A stretch of DNA of 64,000 bases from a virus, in IMG/VR virus record IMGVR_UViG_3300008120_009793, positions 23,134 to 87,133 of that record; one strand, given 5' to 3'. Each line of letters begins with the position of its first letter. The stretch's first letter is position 1. Both the position numbers and the translations under genes were made by a program. Below are positions 29,367 through 37,748 of the stretch, piece by piece. The notes beneath the pieces are model-generated. The model had not been told where the DNA came from. It ran no database searches and saw nothing but the letters and a program-made list of their open reading frames with translations.

Positions 29367-30477
29367 TTTTCTGTTTTAGATATAATTTAGAACTTTGTAG
29401 CTCAACATCTAAAACAGTACAGAGAATTTCGGAACCGACTTCGTACTCTTTAGGTGGCTTAGCTAAATTGTCCTTTTCCACCAGTCCCGGGATCCCATTT
29501 TCGAGTTTTACAAAAACTCCAAAATTCTTGATCTTAGAGACGGTTCCTCTATATATTTTATTTTCTTTGTCTTCCGATAAAGATATGTCCCTTAATTCCT
29601 GAAGTTCCCTTTCTTTCCCCTCTGGTGGGTTTAATTTTAAAACTATTCTGTTTGGATTTCTAAAATCTGAAACATAGAAGGAAACTGAGCTTCCTGGTTC
29701 CATATGCATTTTTAAACCCGCAGATTCAAATTCTTCCGCCGGAATTAACCCTGTGTAATATTCGTCCCATTCAACAAAAACTCCTGCAGGTGATGTTCCA
29801 GTAACGGTTCCACTGTATTGCTGTGTTATCGAAAGTTCCTCTACTTTTTGATCTATGATGTGTTTTAGATATTTTTTGAAAGATACTACAAAAATATCTC
29901 TTCTTTCATCATAAGTCTCAATCATCACATTGATGGTTTTCCCTACAAAAGATTGGAAGTCAATAATTCTATTTGCAGCTGCAAGTGATCCAGGTAAGAA
30001 ACACTTAATTCCTGAGAGATTAACCATAAATCCTCCAGGACAAGTTGATTCGATTCTTACAGTGTATGCGCTCTTCTCATCTTTGATAGATTTAGAAAGT
30101 TCATTCTTAAGGGAGTTTTCATATCCTGCAGCAAGAGATCCATTATAAATGCCGCTGCGGTCTTTGAATACAACAACGTCAATTTCGGTTCCTTCCATGA
30201 TATCCATAGGGGGATAACCTAATCTCCTAATTGCTTTTTCTTCCTTAAGAATATCGATAGAAACTGATTGTCCATTTACGGATTCACCAATTGCACTGTT
30301 GTCTCTGATTCTTGTTATCTTTACTCTTAAAACTTGATTTTCTTCAAGTTCTTTTGATGTGAATGGAATTGATTTTTGTGTGAAATTTGAATTGAAATGA
30401 CCTTCATACAAAGCATCCATTATTGCTCTTTCCTCTGGAGAGTATTCTTCTCTAGTATAGGTTCTTTTTTTAGCCAT
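29353..30477 (-). CDS. Ribosomal protein S1-like protein with about four S1/OB domains
   Basis: This 374-residue protein is built from tandem S1-type OB folds at about residues 47-115, 132-200, 218-285 and 308-374. The second is the clearest, with CPGGFMVNLSGIKCFLPGS followed by FVGKTINVMI and VVSFKKYL, the signature of bS1 RNA-binding domains. The last (YRGTVSKIKNFGVFVKLENG, then GLVEKDNL) is also canonical. bS1 recruits mRNA to the 30S subunit, mainly where Shine-Dalgarno pairing is weak. Bacterial bS1 often has four to six domains, so this is a short form. It sits inside the tail operon between the 1434-residue protein and the amidoligase-like gene. S1 folds are certain; acting on host ribosomes is inferred. 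Confidence 0.88.
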   Translation of the reverse strand: MAKKRTYTREEYSPEERAIMDALYEGHFNSNFTQKSIPFTSKELEENQVLRVKITRIRDNSAIGESVNGQSVSIDILKEEKAIRRLGYPPMDIMEGTEIDVVVFKDRSGIYNGSLAAGYENSLKNELSKSIKDEKSAYTVRIESTCPGGFMVNLSGIKCFLPGSLAAANRIIDFQSFVGKTINVMIETYDERRDIFVVSFKKYLKHIIDQKVEELSITQQYSGTVTGTSPAGVFVEWDEYYTGLIPAEEFESAGLKMHMEPGSSVSFYVSDFRNPNRIVLKLNPPEGKERELQELRDISLSEDKENKIYRGTVSKIKNFGVFVKLENGIPGLVEKDNLAKPPKEYEVGSEILCTVLDVELQSSKLYLKQKIENT

Positions 30478-30499
30478 TAGTTGTTTTTTAAAAGATGAA

Positions 30500-33400
30500 T
30501 TAATTTATTGATATTTTAGTCCCAAACCCTAGATAGATTTCAGAATCTGGCAGAGGATAAAATAATTTTCCCGCACCGGCAAAGAATTTAAAGCCTCCTG
30601 AGATATCAACAGCAGATCTTAAGAACTCGTCCATGAAAACAACATAAAAAGGATTCTTTAAACTCATTCTGTCCCAGCGTGGGATATCTTCGTTGTTCCA
30701 TAAAGGATTTAAGATATTAATAATATTTCTACCCAGTACAACTACCACAGGCCAAGGGACCTTAGAGAATATTGCATCCTGTATATCCAGATACTTTTGA
30801 AGAAATTCACCAGGGATAGGAATTCTTGGAGGGGTTTTAAATTTATCCCAAAGTTGGGTAAATGCTATATCAGAGGCTGGATGAGTTGGTAAGAAATTCA
30901 TAGTGAATTCTATATAATCCTGATTCCTTGCAGGGATGGGTATCTTTGGAATAGAATCCAAAGCAGGTATCTTAGCTGTTTTAGTAAAATTCTTAACAAT
31001 ATTATCTGACATTGTTTTAATGTCACTATCTGATAACGTTTCGAAGTTTTCAAGAACCCCTGGCAATAATTTAGTGATCATTTCAGGATTTACAGAAGAC
31101 ATTGCTCCATCAACCAAGAATTTACTAATCACTTTTCCTGGAATGATTATAGGGGGAATACCTCCAGGGCCAATCGGAGAAACAGGTGAAGCGCTTTTCT
31201 TAGGAGGAATGGAAGGGAGGTTTAACGAAGAAGACAAATTAGTAAATGATTTCTGCATGTTTTTCATGCTTGCAGTATCAGGAATGGAAAAGTTTTTTAA
31301 ATCAACAGGAAATTTTGATAGCGAACTATTAATTACGTTCTTTGTGATCATTTTAAGATCCCGCTGTCTTATAATCTTATTCTCAGAAATTGCTAAATTA
31401 CTTACTATAGATGTTAGTTGATCTGTATTTAATTTTATACTACTTGTGGCAAAGTTTTTTAATTGAGAAATAACAGGATTTGGTATTTCTTCTATTCCAG
31501 AAGGCAAAGGTACACCTGCACCTAAAATTCTAGGGGCGGGTGTTATTTTAGCTTTAAACGAAAGAAGTTTTTTACTACTTAAAGGAGAATCCTCACCTTC
31601 AAAAACCTCAGTTGCACTTTTCTTAACTAAATCTTCTAATTTTTTTACGTCCTCGGGAGAACTAGAAAGATCCTTCAGTTTATTATTAAATTTAGCAACT
31701 ATCTTAGAATTATTAGGAAGATTTTTGTTTAAATCGTCTAATTCTTTTGGGGTAGGAATTTTTATAGAATCTACTCCTCTAAGGATCCTAGATAAAAGAT
31801 TTATCTTGGGAATTTTATCCGGGATAACACCAAGTTTTCTTTTAGCATCTAAATCCCTTAAAGATTTTATAGGCTGGGGCAGATCAACTAAAAGATTTTT
31901 TGATTTTTTAGGGAACTGAATATCTGGAATGTCTACCGCTCCCGTCAAATATTCTTTCATAATATCTTTTAAGGCTGATATTTTTTCACCGTCTATAGAT
32001 TTTAGAAAGTTGTCTATTTCCTCCTTCTCTTTTTTAATATCTCCACCCTCTAAAGCCATTTTTCTTTTCTTTTCTAGTATCTTAGATTGAGACTCCTCTT
32101 TCTTTTTTGTTATCTTGTCTTGTAATTTTTGGATTTTCCCCATGTTTACAGGCTTGCTATAATTTGCAAGTCTCTTTTCAAGATTCGAAACAACTTCTCC
32201 GAAAAGTCTTTTAGGATCATCAACGTCATCTTTTCCAAGGTTGGAAAAAGGAAAAAGAAAGTTTGGTATTCCTTTAGAAAGCATCTTTTTGTAATTTTCG
32301 AGAGGATCGTTAGCAACAGGATCAGATTTTCTAGGAATGAACCTAAACCCTCTGAGTCCAAGAAGAAACATACTATTCCCAGTTAAAAAATCATGGAAAA
32401 AAACTAGGGGGCTAGGCATGAATCCCCCGATGAAAGGAACGAATATAACTATGACCCCAATTCCTATCGGAATAACAACAGGATCTACCTTCGTCCATAC
32501 CATTGGCATAGGAATTCTAATAAAAGGTAACCCGTCTAATGGATTCACTATCGGTGGAGGTAAAGGTATAAAAGATGGCGGAAGATAACCTACCGGCCAA
32601 TATTTTAAACCCAGATTCGGTAAAAAATTTGCGGGATTTTCTATAGGGGGAAGACCAGCAGGGAGGGGGAGTAATCCCACTTTATTTAAATTTTTACAAA
32701 ACTCTTTCCAATAGCATTTGGTAAAAAGATTTGGACAATCCGGAGATCGATGTGAAGCACATGTATCTTTTAATTTTAAACTCTGCCCAGCAGGACCGCA
32801 ACATTCTGTTGGGCATTTCTCTTCTTTTTTAGTGGCACAACTTATGGAATTAGCTTTGGTGGAAAGTCCCTCTGGAGAATTCTCCTGATCTAACTTAGTT
32901 ATCTTCTCAGCTATTGACATTAAAGAATTTTCAATTGCAGTAACCCTTGATTTTATTCCATCTGAAGCTTCTTTAAGAAGTTCACTATTTTTCTTTACAG
33001 AAGACACGCTGATCGTAAAATAATAATCCGCTATTTTTTCTGCTAAGGCATCCGAAGATTTTTTTAAATCCAGTATTTTATCCTCTATTGTTTTCTTTCT
33101 ATCGTTATACTTTTGGTCCCATTTTGTTTTAAAGTCTTGCCAGAATTCTTCAAATTCCTTGTTTGGATTTCCTTCCTTGTCGGTTTTTGCTGGTTTTATA
33201 TCGGCAGATTTTCTAGCATCATTATCTCCTCTTTCCTGAGCAGTAAAAAATATCCAAGGACTTGCAGATGTCTCTATTAGATTGGAAAATAAAAATCCAT
33301 GATCAGATTCTATTGATTTAATAATTTGACCCTTGCTTTTGTTAGAGTTTTCTATATCGCTAACGAAACTATAGTAGTCTGTTTTATTCTTAGGATTTTC

Positions 33401-34804
33401 ATCCTTGATTTTTAAAAAAGATTCAAAATCTTTGAAAAATGAGGTATCCTGCCCTCCTAATAATCCACCCTTGCTGTACTCCATTCCTACCTGGAGTTTA
33501 GATGTGTCGACCTTTTGATAATCTTGACTCATCAGATCGTTATTAACCTCCATTTTTACTCTCTCATACGGAATTTTTTTCCCTAAGCCGTGTGGAAAAT
33601 CTATTCCAAATGATATTCCAATGTATTTACTACCAGGAAGTATTATTTTTTTAGTAGACTGAAATCTTGAAGAAAATTGATTTAATTTCTTTATATAATC
33701 GTCAGCTCCGGTTCCAAGTACTAAATTGATTGCTAATTTTAATGGATCTCCTTTTTTACCCGCTTTGCTTTTCTTTTCAAATTGGGAATATAATTCGTCA
33801 TAATAATTATGAATTATTTTATAATAAAACAAAACCTCCTCCAGCTCTTTTTCTGCTTTTTGAAGTCTAGCTTTTTCTTCATTCTTTTCCCTAACTTCAT
33901 TAAATATGGATTTAGTTTGCTTTAAGCACGAATTAATAGTGTCTGAAATATCTTCTATATCAGGTTCAGGATCGATAGGTGTTTCTGGAGAAGGAATTTC
34001 GGGCTCACATATTTCTTTCAAAAACTGAGTTAAGTCGTTTTTTGTGAAAAGCGATTCCCCCGTTTCAGGATTAATTGGAATATCAGGCTCACAAAAAACC
34101 TCATCAGCGATTTCAAATACATTGTTATATTCTTCCTTTTCGTCGTTTAGAAGATTCTCTAACTTTTTTAAAAGATCATCCTCATCTATATAAGTTCCTT
34201 TCTTTTCGCAGCTCTTTACCTTTTTAGATTTTATTCTGTCTCTTAGTCTTTGAAGTATTTTGGAGAGGTTGACCTTAGGAGGAGCTATATGAAAAAACAA
34301 GGGCTTACCCTTATATGTTATGATATTGAGAGGAAAATTAAAGCCTAGAATTTTAAAATTTCTTTTTTTTAAATTAGGGCTTTTAACTTTGATGCCTATA
34401 AGATCTAAATCAAGATTATCAAAAAGCATTTCCTTGGCTCTTTGTAATCTATCTTGCAAAGAAATTCTTTCAAAATATTTCTCAAATGAGTCATTATTAG
34501 AAAAATCCGGAATTTCTTTAAGATCTGAAGTTAAATTAAGTTTTTCTAAAATTTTCCAGATTAATCTATTTCCTAATTCCTCGCCCTCGTATTTACATAT
34601 AATATCATTTATCTCATTATCAGTAAGTATTAAATCTTCAGGATTTAATGAATTATTAATTTCTTCCCCAGCGTTAATTATATCTTCCTCCTTCCCGAGA
34701 GGATCAGGAATGGAAGACAATCTTGCAGCTAACTCTTCAACAGTTATAGTACCGTTTTCGAGATCTTTTACCCACTTATCAAGGTTTTCTAAATTATTGC
34801 TCAT
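30500..34804 (-). CDS. Large hub or tape-measure candidate with Cys cluster and hydrophobic segment
   Basis: This 1434-residue protein is rich in Lys, Pro, Glu and Ile. Long helical, coiled-coil-like regions lie at about 300-380, 570-660 and 860-960. Residues about 655-702 hold eight cysteines (SCATKKEEKCPTECC, DTCASHRSPDC, TKCYWKEFC), which could bind a metal. Residues about 765-790 are strongly hydrophobic (VVIPIGIGVIVIFVPFIGGF), and a Pro-rich stretch precedes them. Coiled coils plus a hydrophobic segment, next to hub genes, fit a tape-measure or hub protein inserted into the host membrane, but the family is not recognised. It overlaps the start of the gp5-like gene's end by 11 bases. Confidence 0.65.
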   Translation of the reverse strand: MSNNLENLDKWVKDLENGTITVEELAARLSSIPDPLGKEEDIINAGEEINNSLNPEDLILTDNEINDIICKYEGEELGNRLIWKILEKLNLTSDLKEIPDFSNNDSFEKYFERISLQDRLQRAKEMLFDNLDLDLIGIKVKSPNLKKRNFKILGFNFPLNIITYKGKPLFFHIAPPKVNLSKILQRLRDRIKSKKVKSCEKKGTYIDEDDLLKKLENLLNDEKEEYNNVFEIADEVFCEPDIPINPETGESLFTKNDLTQFLKEICEPEIPSPETPIDPEPDIEDISDTINSCLKQTKSIFNEVREKNEEKARLQKAEKELEEVLFYYKIIHNYYDELYSQFEKKSKAGKKGDPLKLAINLVLGTGADDYIKKLNQFSSRFQSTKKIILPGSKYIGISFGIDFPHGLGKKIPYERVKMEVNNDLMSQDYQKVDTSKLQVGMEYSKGGLLGGQDTSFFKDFESFLKIKDENPKNKTDYYSFVSDIENSNKSKGQIIKSIESDHGFLFSNLIETSASPWIFFTAQERGDNDARKSADIKPAKTDKEGNPNKEFEEFWQDFKTKWDQKYNDRKKTIEDKILDLKKSSDALAEKIADYYFTISVSSVKKNSELLKEASDGIKSRVTAIENSLMSIAEKITKLDQENSPEGLSTKANSISCATKKEEKCPTECCGPAGQSLKLKDTCASHRSPDCPNLFTKCYWKEFCKNLNKVGLLPLPAGLPPIENPANFLPNLGLKYWPVGYLPPSFIPLPPPIVNPLDGLPFIRIPMPMVWTKVDPVVIPIGIGVIVIFVPFIGGFMPSPLVFFHDFLTGNSMFLLGLRGFRFIPRKSDPVANDPLENYKKMLSKGIPNFLFPFSNLGKDDVDDPKRLFGEVVSNLEKRLANYSKPVNMGKIQKLQDKITKKKEESQSKILEKKRKMALEGGDIKKEKEEIDNFLKSIDGEKISALKDIMKEYLTGAVDIPDIQFPKKSKNLLVDLPQPIKSLRDLDAKRKLGVIPDKIPKINLLSRILRGVDSIKIPTPKELDDLNKNLPNNSKIVAKFNNKLKDLSSSPEDVKKLEDLVKKSATEVFEGEDSPLSSKKLLSFKAKITPAPRILGAGVPLPSGIEEIPNPVISQLKNFATSSIKLNTDQLTSIVSNLAISENKIIRQRDLKMITKNVINSSLSKFPVDLKNFSIPDTASMKNMQKSFTNLSSSLNLPSIPPKKSASPVSPIGPGGIPPIIIPGKVISKFLVDGAMSSVNPEMITKLLPGVLENFETLSDSDIKTMSDNIVKNFTKTAKIPALDSIPKIPIPARNQDYIEFTMNFLPTHPASDIAFTQLWDKFKTPPRIPIPGEFLQKYLDIQDAIFSKVPWPVVVVLGRNIINILNPLWNNEDIPRWDRMSLKNPFYVVFMDEFLRSAVDISGGFKFFAGAGKLFYPLPDSEIYLGFGTKISIN

Positions 34805-35579
34805 TACTCTTAGTTAACTTAACCACATCGGACGTAGAGAGCTGTTCGTAGCTTTCTGCAAGGGTAGCCATACACCCAGGACAGGAAGGAACTTTAGCAT
34901 CTACCGCTGCTGCGAGTTGTTTTAAAAACATCCATAAAGGTTCCGCTAAAACTGCAGAATAAACAGGGGAATGACCAAGCTTTGTTGTTTTACCGTCTGC
35001 CCAAACTTCGTTGCTGCTTTGTTTAATTCTAGTTACTGCAGTGCTTTCTATTTCAGAATTTGCATACTCTGTAATTTTACCACCTCTAAATTCAAGGGTA
35101 GATGTTTGGCCAGCATGTGTTATTGTTATTGAATTATCATTAGAAATTACCACAGTTGACTCTTTTAAATCTATTACGAGTCCTTTAGCAACAGTGTAAT
35201 ATATTTTTAGCTGTTCTATTCCGTCATAGATTAGAGAATGAGCACCTTCATAAGATGCTTTTATTTCTTCTATTAAATCGGAAGATAATTCTTGTACTGC
35301 TTTGTATTCGGGGGCATAGTAGTTCCCGTTATTGAATTGGACATGGACAACTGCACCTAATTTAGGTATACTAACCCTTCCAGATCCACCATTGTCACCA
35401 AATGAAATATCAAATCTTTGGAACGCCCATGGTAGATCCGTATCTGCAACATCGTCAAATACTCCAAAAACCTTAACTTTACATCTTGCCCTAAATTCCG
35501 GATCTTTGTTATCCACAACAACACCCAAGAAATGCTGGGCTCTTTCAATATTTGATTCTTGAATATTCTGTACAGACAT
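34794..35579 (-). CDS. Baseplate central spike/hub protein, gp5/gpV-like OB-fold
   Basis: This 261-residue protein begins with the OB domain of the phage spike family: QHFLGVVVDNKDPEFRARCK, then VKVFG, LPWAFQRF and SIPKLGAVVHVQFNNGN. These match 'G.V..n.DP...GRv.V..p' and 'P..G..V.v.F..Gd' of gpV/gp5/VgrG. Repeating short strands follow (about 125-190, VISNDNSITITHAGQTSTLE), typical of the spike beta-helix. The protein has no lysozyme domain, unlike T4 gp5. A CxxC (SCPGC) lies near the C-terminus. Neighbours are the hub-like genes on both sides. A hairpin spans the gap to the upstream gene. Confidence 0.85.
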   Translation of the reverse strand: MSVQNIQESNIERAQHFLGVVVDNKDPEFRARCKVKVFGVFDDVADTDLPWAFQRFDISFGDNGGSGRVSIPKLGAVVHVQFNNGNYYAPEYKAVQELSSDLIEEIKASYEGAHSLIYDGIEQLKIYYTVAKGLVIDLKESTVVISNDNSITITHAGQTSTLEFRGGKITEYANSEIESTAVTRIKQSSNEVWADGKTTKLGHSPVYSAVLAEPLWMFLKQLAAAVDAKVPSCPGCMATLAESYEQLSTSDVVKLTKSNEQ

Positions 35580-35583
35580 AAAA

Positions 35584-35620
35584 AGGGTTTTTTCTATTTA
35601 TCTGAGTATATAAAAACCCT
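35584..35620 (-). terminator. Hairpin with T-run between the repeat-tailed structural gene and the spike gene
   Basis: On the minus strand AGGGTTTTT (35620-35612) pairs with AAAAACCCT (35592-35584) across a 19-base loop, followed by TTTT that runs into the spike gene's ATG. It begins at the stop codon of the 709-residue gene. The loop contains the AT-rich TATATACTCAGATAAATAG. It may be a partial terminator or an attenuator controlling the spike gene. Confidence 0.5.
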
Positions 35621-37748
35621 ATTTGTAAACGTTTTCGTCTATACTTGGATAGTTTCTTTTTGGAAGTCCTAAATCTGATCCAGGAACATTATTGTATGTG
35701 TCAACACCGTCTAGATTCGGATAAACCCTCTCAGGTGCACCTAAATCAGAACCAGATACATTCGGATAGACATCATCATTGTTTCTAGCATAAGTTCTTT
35801 GGGGTAAACCTAAGTCTCTTCCGGGAACATCGTTATAAACATCTTTCTCTCCATCATTAGTTCTATAAACTCTTTCAGGTACTCCTAAATCATTCCCTGG
35901 TACCCCGGTATAGACGTCGTCATCTACTTTTTGATAAACTCTTTTGGGTAATCCAAGATCTAAACCTGGAGATTCTTTGTATATGTCATCGTTTACTTTT
36001 TGATAAACCCTATCAGGAACCCCTAAATCTTGATTACTTAAATCTCCACCGGTGTTTCTGTATTCGTCATCCTTTATCGTAGGATACATCCTAGTAGGCA
36101 AACCGAGATCTTTTCCCGGATTATCCGGATACACATCACCCCTTAGAATCTCACCTCTCCCTGGGGTTTCTCCAAACACGTTATCTATAACCTGTCCAGG
36201 AGCGACCCTTGTGTTAGGATAAAGATCCTCTTTTATAGTTGGATACTGTCGTTCCTCCGGACCACCTAAACCTTTAGATTGCGGACGATAATCTTGAAAA
36301 GGACTTTTTATGGTCTTGATCCCGTTTATCATATCAGGAAGTGAATTTAAGGATCTAACTGCATCACTTAATCTAAATCCGTAGGCATTTCCTAACTGAG
36401 CTCCGGTCACCAAAGGACTTACTTTTTGTTGAATAACCGAAGCAATAGAATTGTTTATGAAGTTATTAGCAAGTCTAGAAAAAAGGTTTGGATTATTGTC
36501 CAATGTTACTCCTTCCATTAGAATTTTAGATCCTAATAAATTCCAGCTATCCTGAATTAAAATAGGAGAAAGACTTGACTGGTTTTTAATTAAATCTGAT
36601 AAAATATTATACTGTAATTTATACTCCTTAGCAGCTCCAACATGAATTTTAAATTTAGCATTCACAGCAGATTCATTTCTACTGTTTGTGAGCCTACTAA
36701 AAGCATAGGTTTCGTCAAAATTAAATTCGCATAAATCTAATTGATAAATTAAAACATAGGGTTGTAATCTTTCAAAGGATTTAACCAAAGATTCTAAATC
36801 TCTCCTAGGATTTTCTGATTCTGTCGCACTATTTTTTAAAATTCCTGCAGATTGAGCAATTTGAGATATAGTTTGAGCTGCGCTTCTAACACCAGATAGA
36901 TTAAAAGGATTTAGAACATCTGCAAGATTTCTCTGCAAATCCATTTGTCTAATCTCTGTTACTATTATCCACATTCTAAATTTTCTAAGATTCGCAGGTA
37001 GCATTTCCCTGTGATACTGAAAATCATATGTCGCTTTTCTATAGAGTTCAGCCATAGCATTAACTCTAAGATCTATTGAATCCAAACAATCAAAAGTTAA
37101 AACACCAGATCTTTGATCCCTTCCTGTACCACCCCCTATTTGTCTAGCTAGGGGAACTTTAAGAATTTGATCCAATCCGTCTATTGATTGAATAAACCAA
37201 GGACTTTTTTCATTGATCGAGGTTAGAATATTTCTAAATCCTGATAACGAGTCAGCTCTGTGGGAAACTGTTCCTGATGAAAGTTGGGATGAATCAAAAG
37301 GAATCTCTTTTCCAGTGTTGTCAGTAAAAGGACCATTTAAACCATTTTCTGCTGCACTTCTTCTTTCTCTTAAAAAAGCTTCCGCGGTCATATAATGAAG
37401 TCTTTCAGTGTAGTTTGGAAAAGGCATCATTTTATTTCTAGAAAGATGGAAAAAATCTACAGGGGAATCTAGCTTCATACCTCTAGGTCCTCCGGGGCTA
37501 ACCTGGAGACTTCCTTTAGACAATAAAGGACTCACGGGTAAAAATGTTTCTGGATCAACTAATCCTCCATATCCCATATCAAACATAAGTCTAAATCCAG
37601 TATAAGTTGGATCCTCCTTTTGCCCTGACGTAGTTGTTTTTAACCCACTTAAAAACTGGGTTCTCATTTTGTCTACGCCTCTATTTAGGATATCCGAAGA
37701 ATTACCTATCGATGTAGCATTATCTTTTATATCGCTTAAAAAGGCCAT
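35619..37748 (-). CDS. Structural protein with C-terminal DLG-P-R-Y tandem repeats, near-hub
   Basis: This 709-residue protein is probably part of the tail tube end or hub. Residues about 180-400 contain KFRMWIIVTEIRQMDLQRN and YVLIYQLDLCEFNFDETYAF. These resemble tail-tube-like strands of gp48/gp54/gp19-type proteins. From about residue 485 to the end there are about eight copies of a 20-26-residue motif, DLG(L/V/A)PxRxY...DD(V/E)Y. The C-terminus is thus an unusually regular extension. The gene overlaps the hub gene by one base and is followed by the hairpin before the spike gene. Family assignment is tentative. Confidence 0.7.
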   Translation of the reverse strand: MAFLSDIKDNATSIGNSSDILNRGVDKMRTQFLSGLKTTTSGQKEDPTYTGFRLMFDMGYGGLVDPETFLPVSPLLSKGSLQVSPGGPRGMKLDSPVDFFHLSRNKMMPFPNYTERLHYMTAEAFLRERRSAAENGLNGPFTDNTGKEIPFDSSQLSSGTVSHRADSLSGFRNILTSINEKSPWFIQSIDGLDQILKVPLARQIGGGTGRDQRSGVLTFDCLDSIDLRVNAMAELYRKATYDFQYHREMLPANLRKFRMWIIVTEIRQMDLQRNLADVLNPFNLSGVRSAAQTISQIAQSAGILKNSATESENPRRDLESLVKSFERLQPYVLIYQLDLCEFNFDETYAFSRLTNSRNESAVNAKFKIHVGAAKEYKLQYNILSDLIKNQSSLSPILIQDSWNLLGSKILMEGVTLDNNPNLFSRLANNFINNSIASVIQQKVSPLVTGAQLGNAYGFRLSDAVRSLNSLPDMINGIKTIKSPFQDYRPQSKGLGGPEERQYPTIKEDLYPNTRVAPGQVIDNVFGETPGRGEILRGDVYPDNPGKDLGLPTRMYPTIKDDEYRNTGGDLSNQDLGVPDRVYQKVNDDIYKESPGLDLGLPKRVYQKVDDDVYTGVPGNDLGVPERVYRTNDGEKDVYNDVPGRDLGLPQRTYARNNDDVYPNVSGSDLGAPERVYPNLDGVDTYNNVPGSDLGLPKRNYPSIDENVYK
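35622..36290 (-). repeat. About eight tandem protein-level repeats (DLGxPxRxY) in the 709-residue protein
   Basis: The last quarter of the protein repeats the pattern P-G-x-D-L-G-L-P-x-R-x-Y-x-x-x-D-D-x-Y at roughly 24-residue spacing. Examples are PGLDLGLPKRVYQKVDDDVY, PGNDLGVPERVY, PGRDLGLPQRTY and PGSDLGLPKRNYP. The first copy (GLGGPEERQYP) is degenerate. The DNA copies differ in wobble positions, so the repeat is maintained at protein level. No known domain is recognised. Confidence 0.85.

Noticed and set aside
30936-31421. A 161-codon plus-strand frame within the 1434-residue gene
   Set aside because: It is fully inside a well-supported long gene on the other strand, without promoter or spacing evidence, and has shadow-like composition.
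34320-34817. A 165-codon plus-strand frame near the start of the 1434-residue gene
   Set aside because: It is antisense to the coding start of a long gene and to the overlap with the spike gene; Leu/Ser-rich sequence is typical of a reversed Lys/Glu frame.
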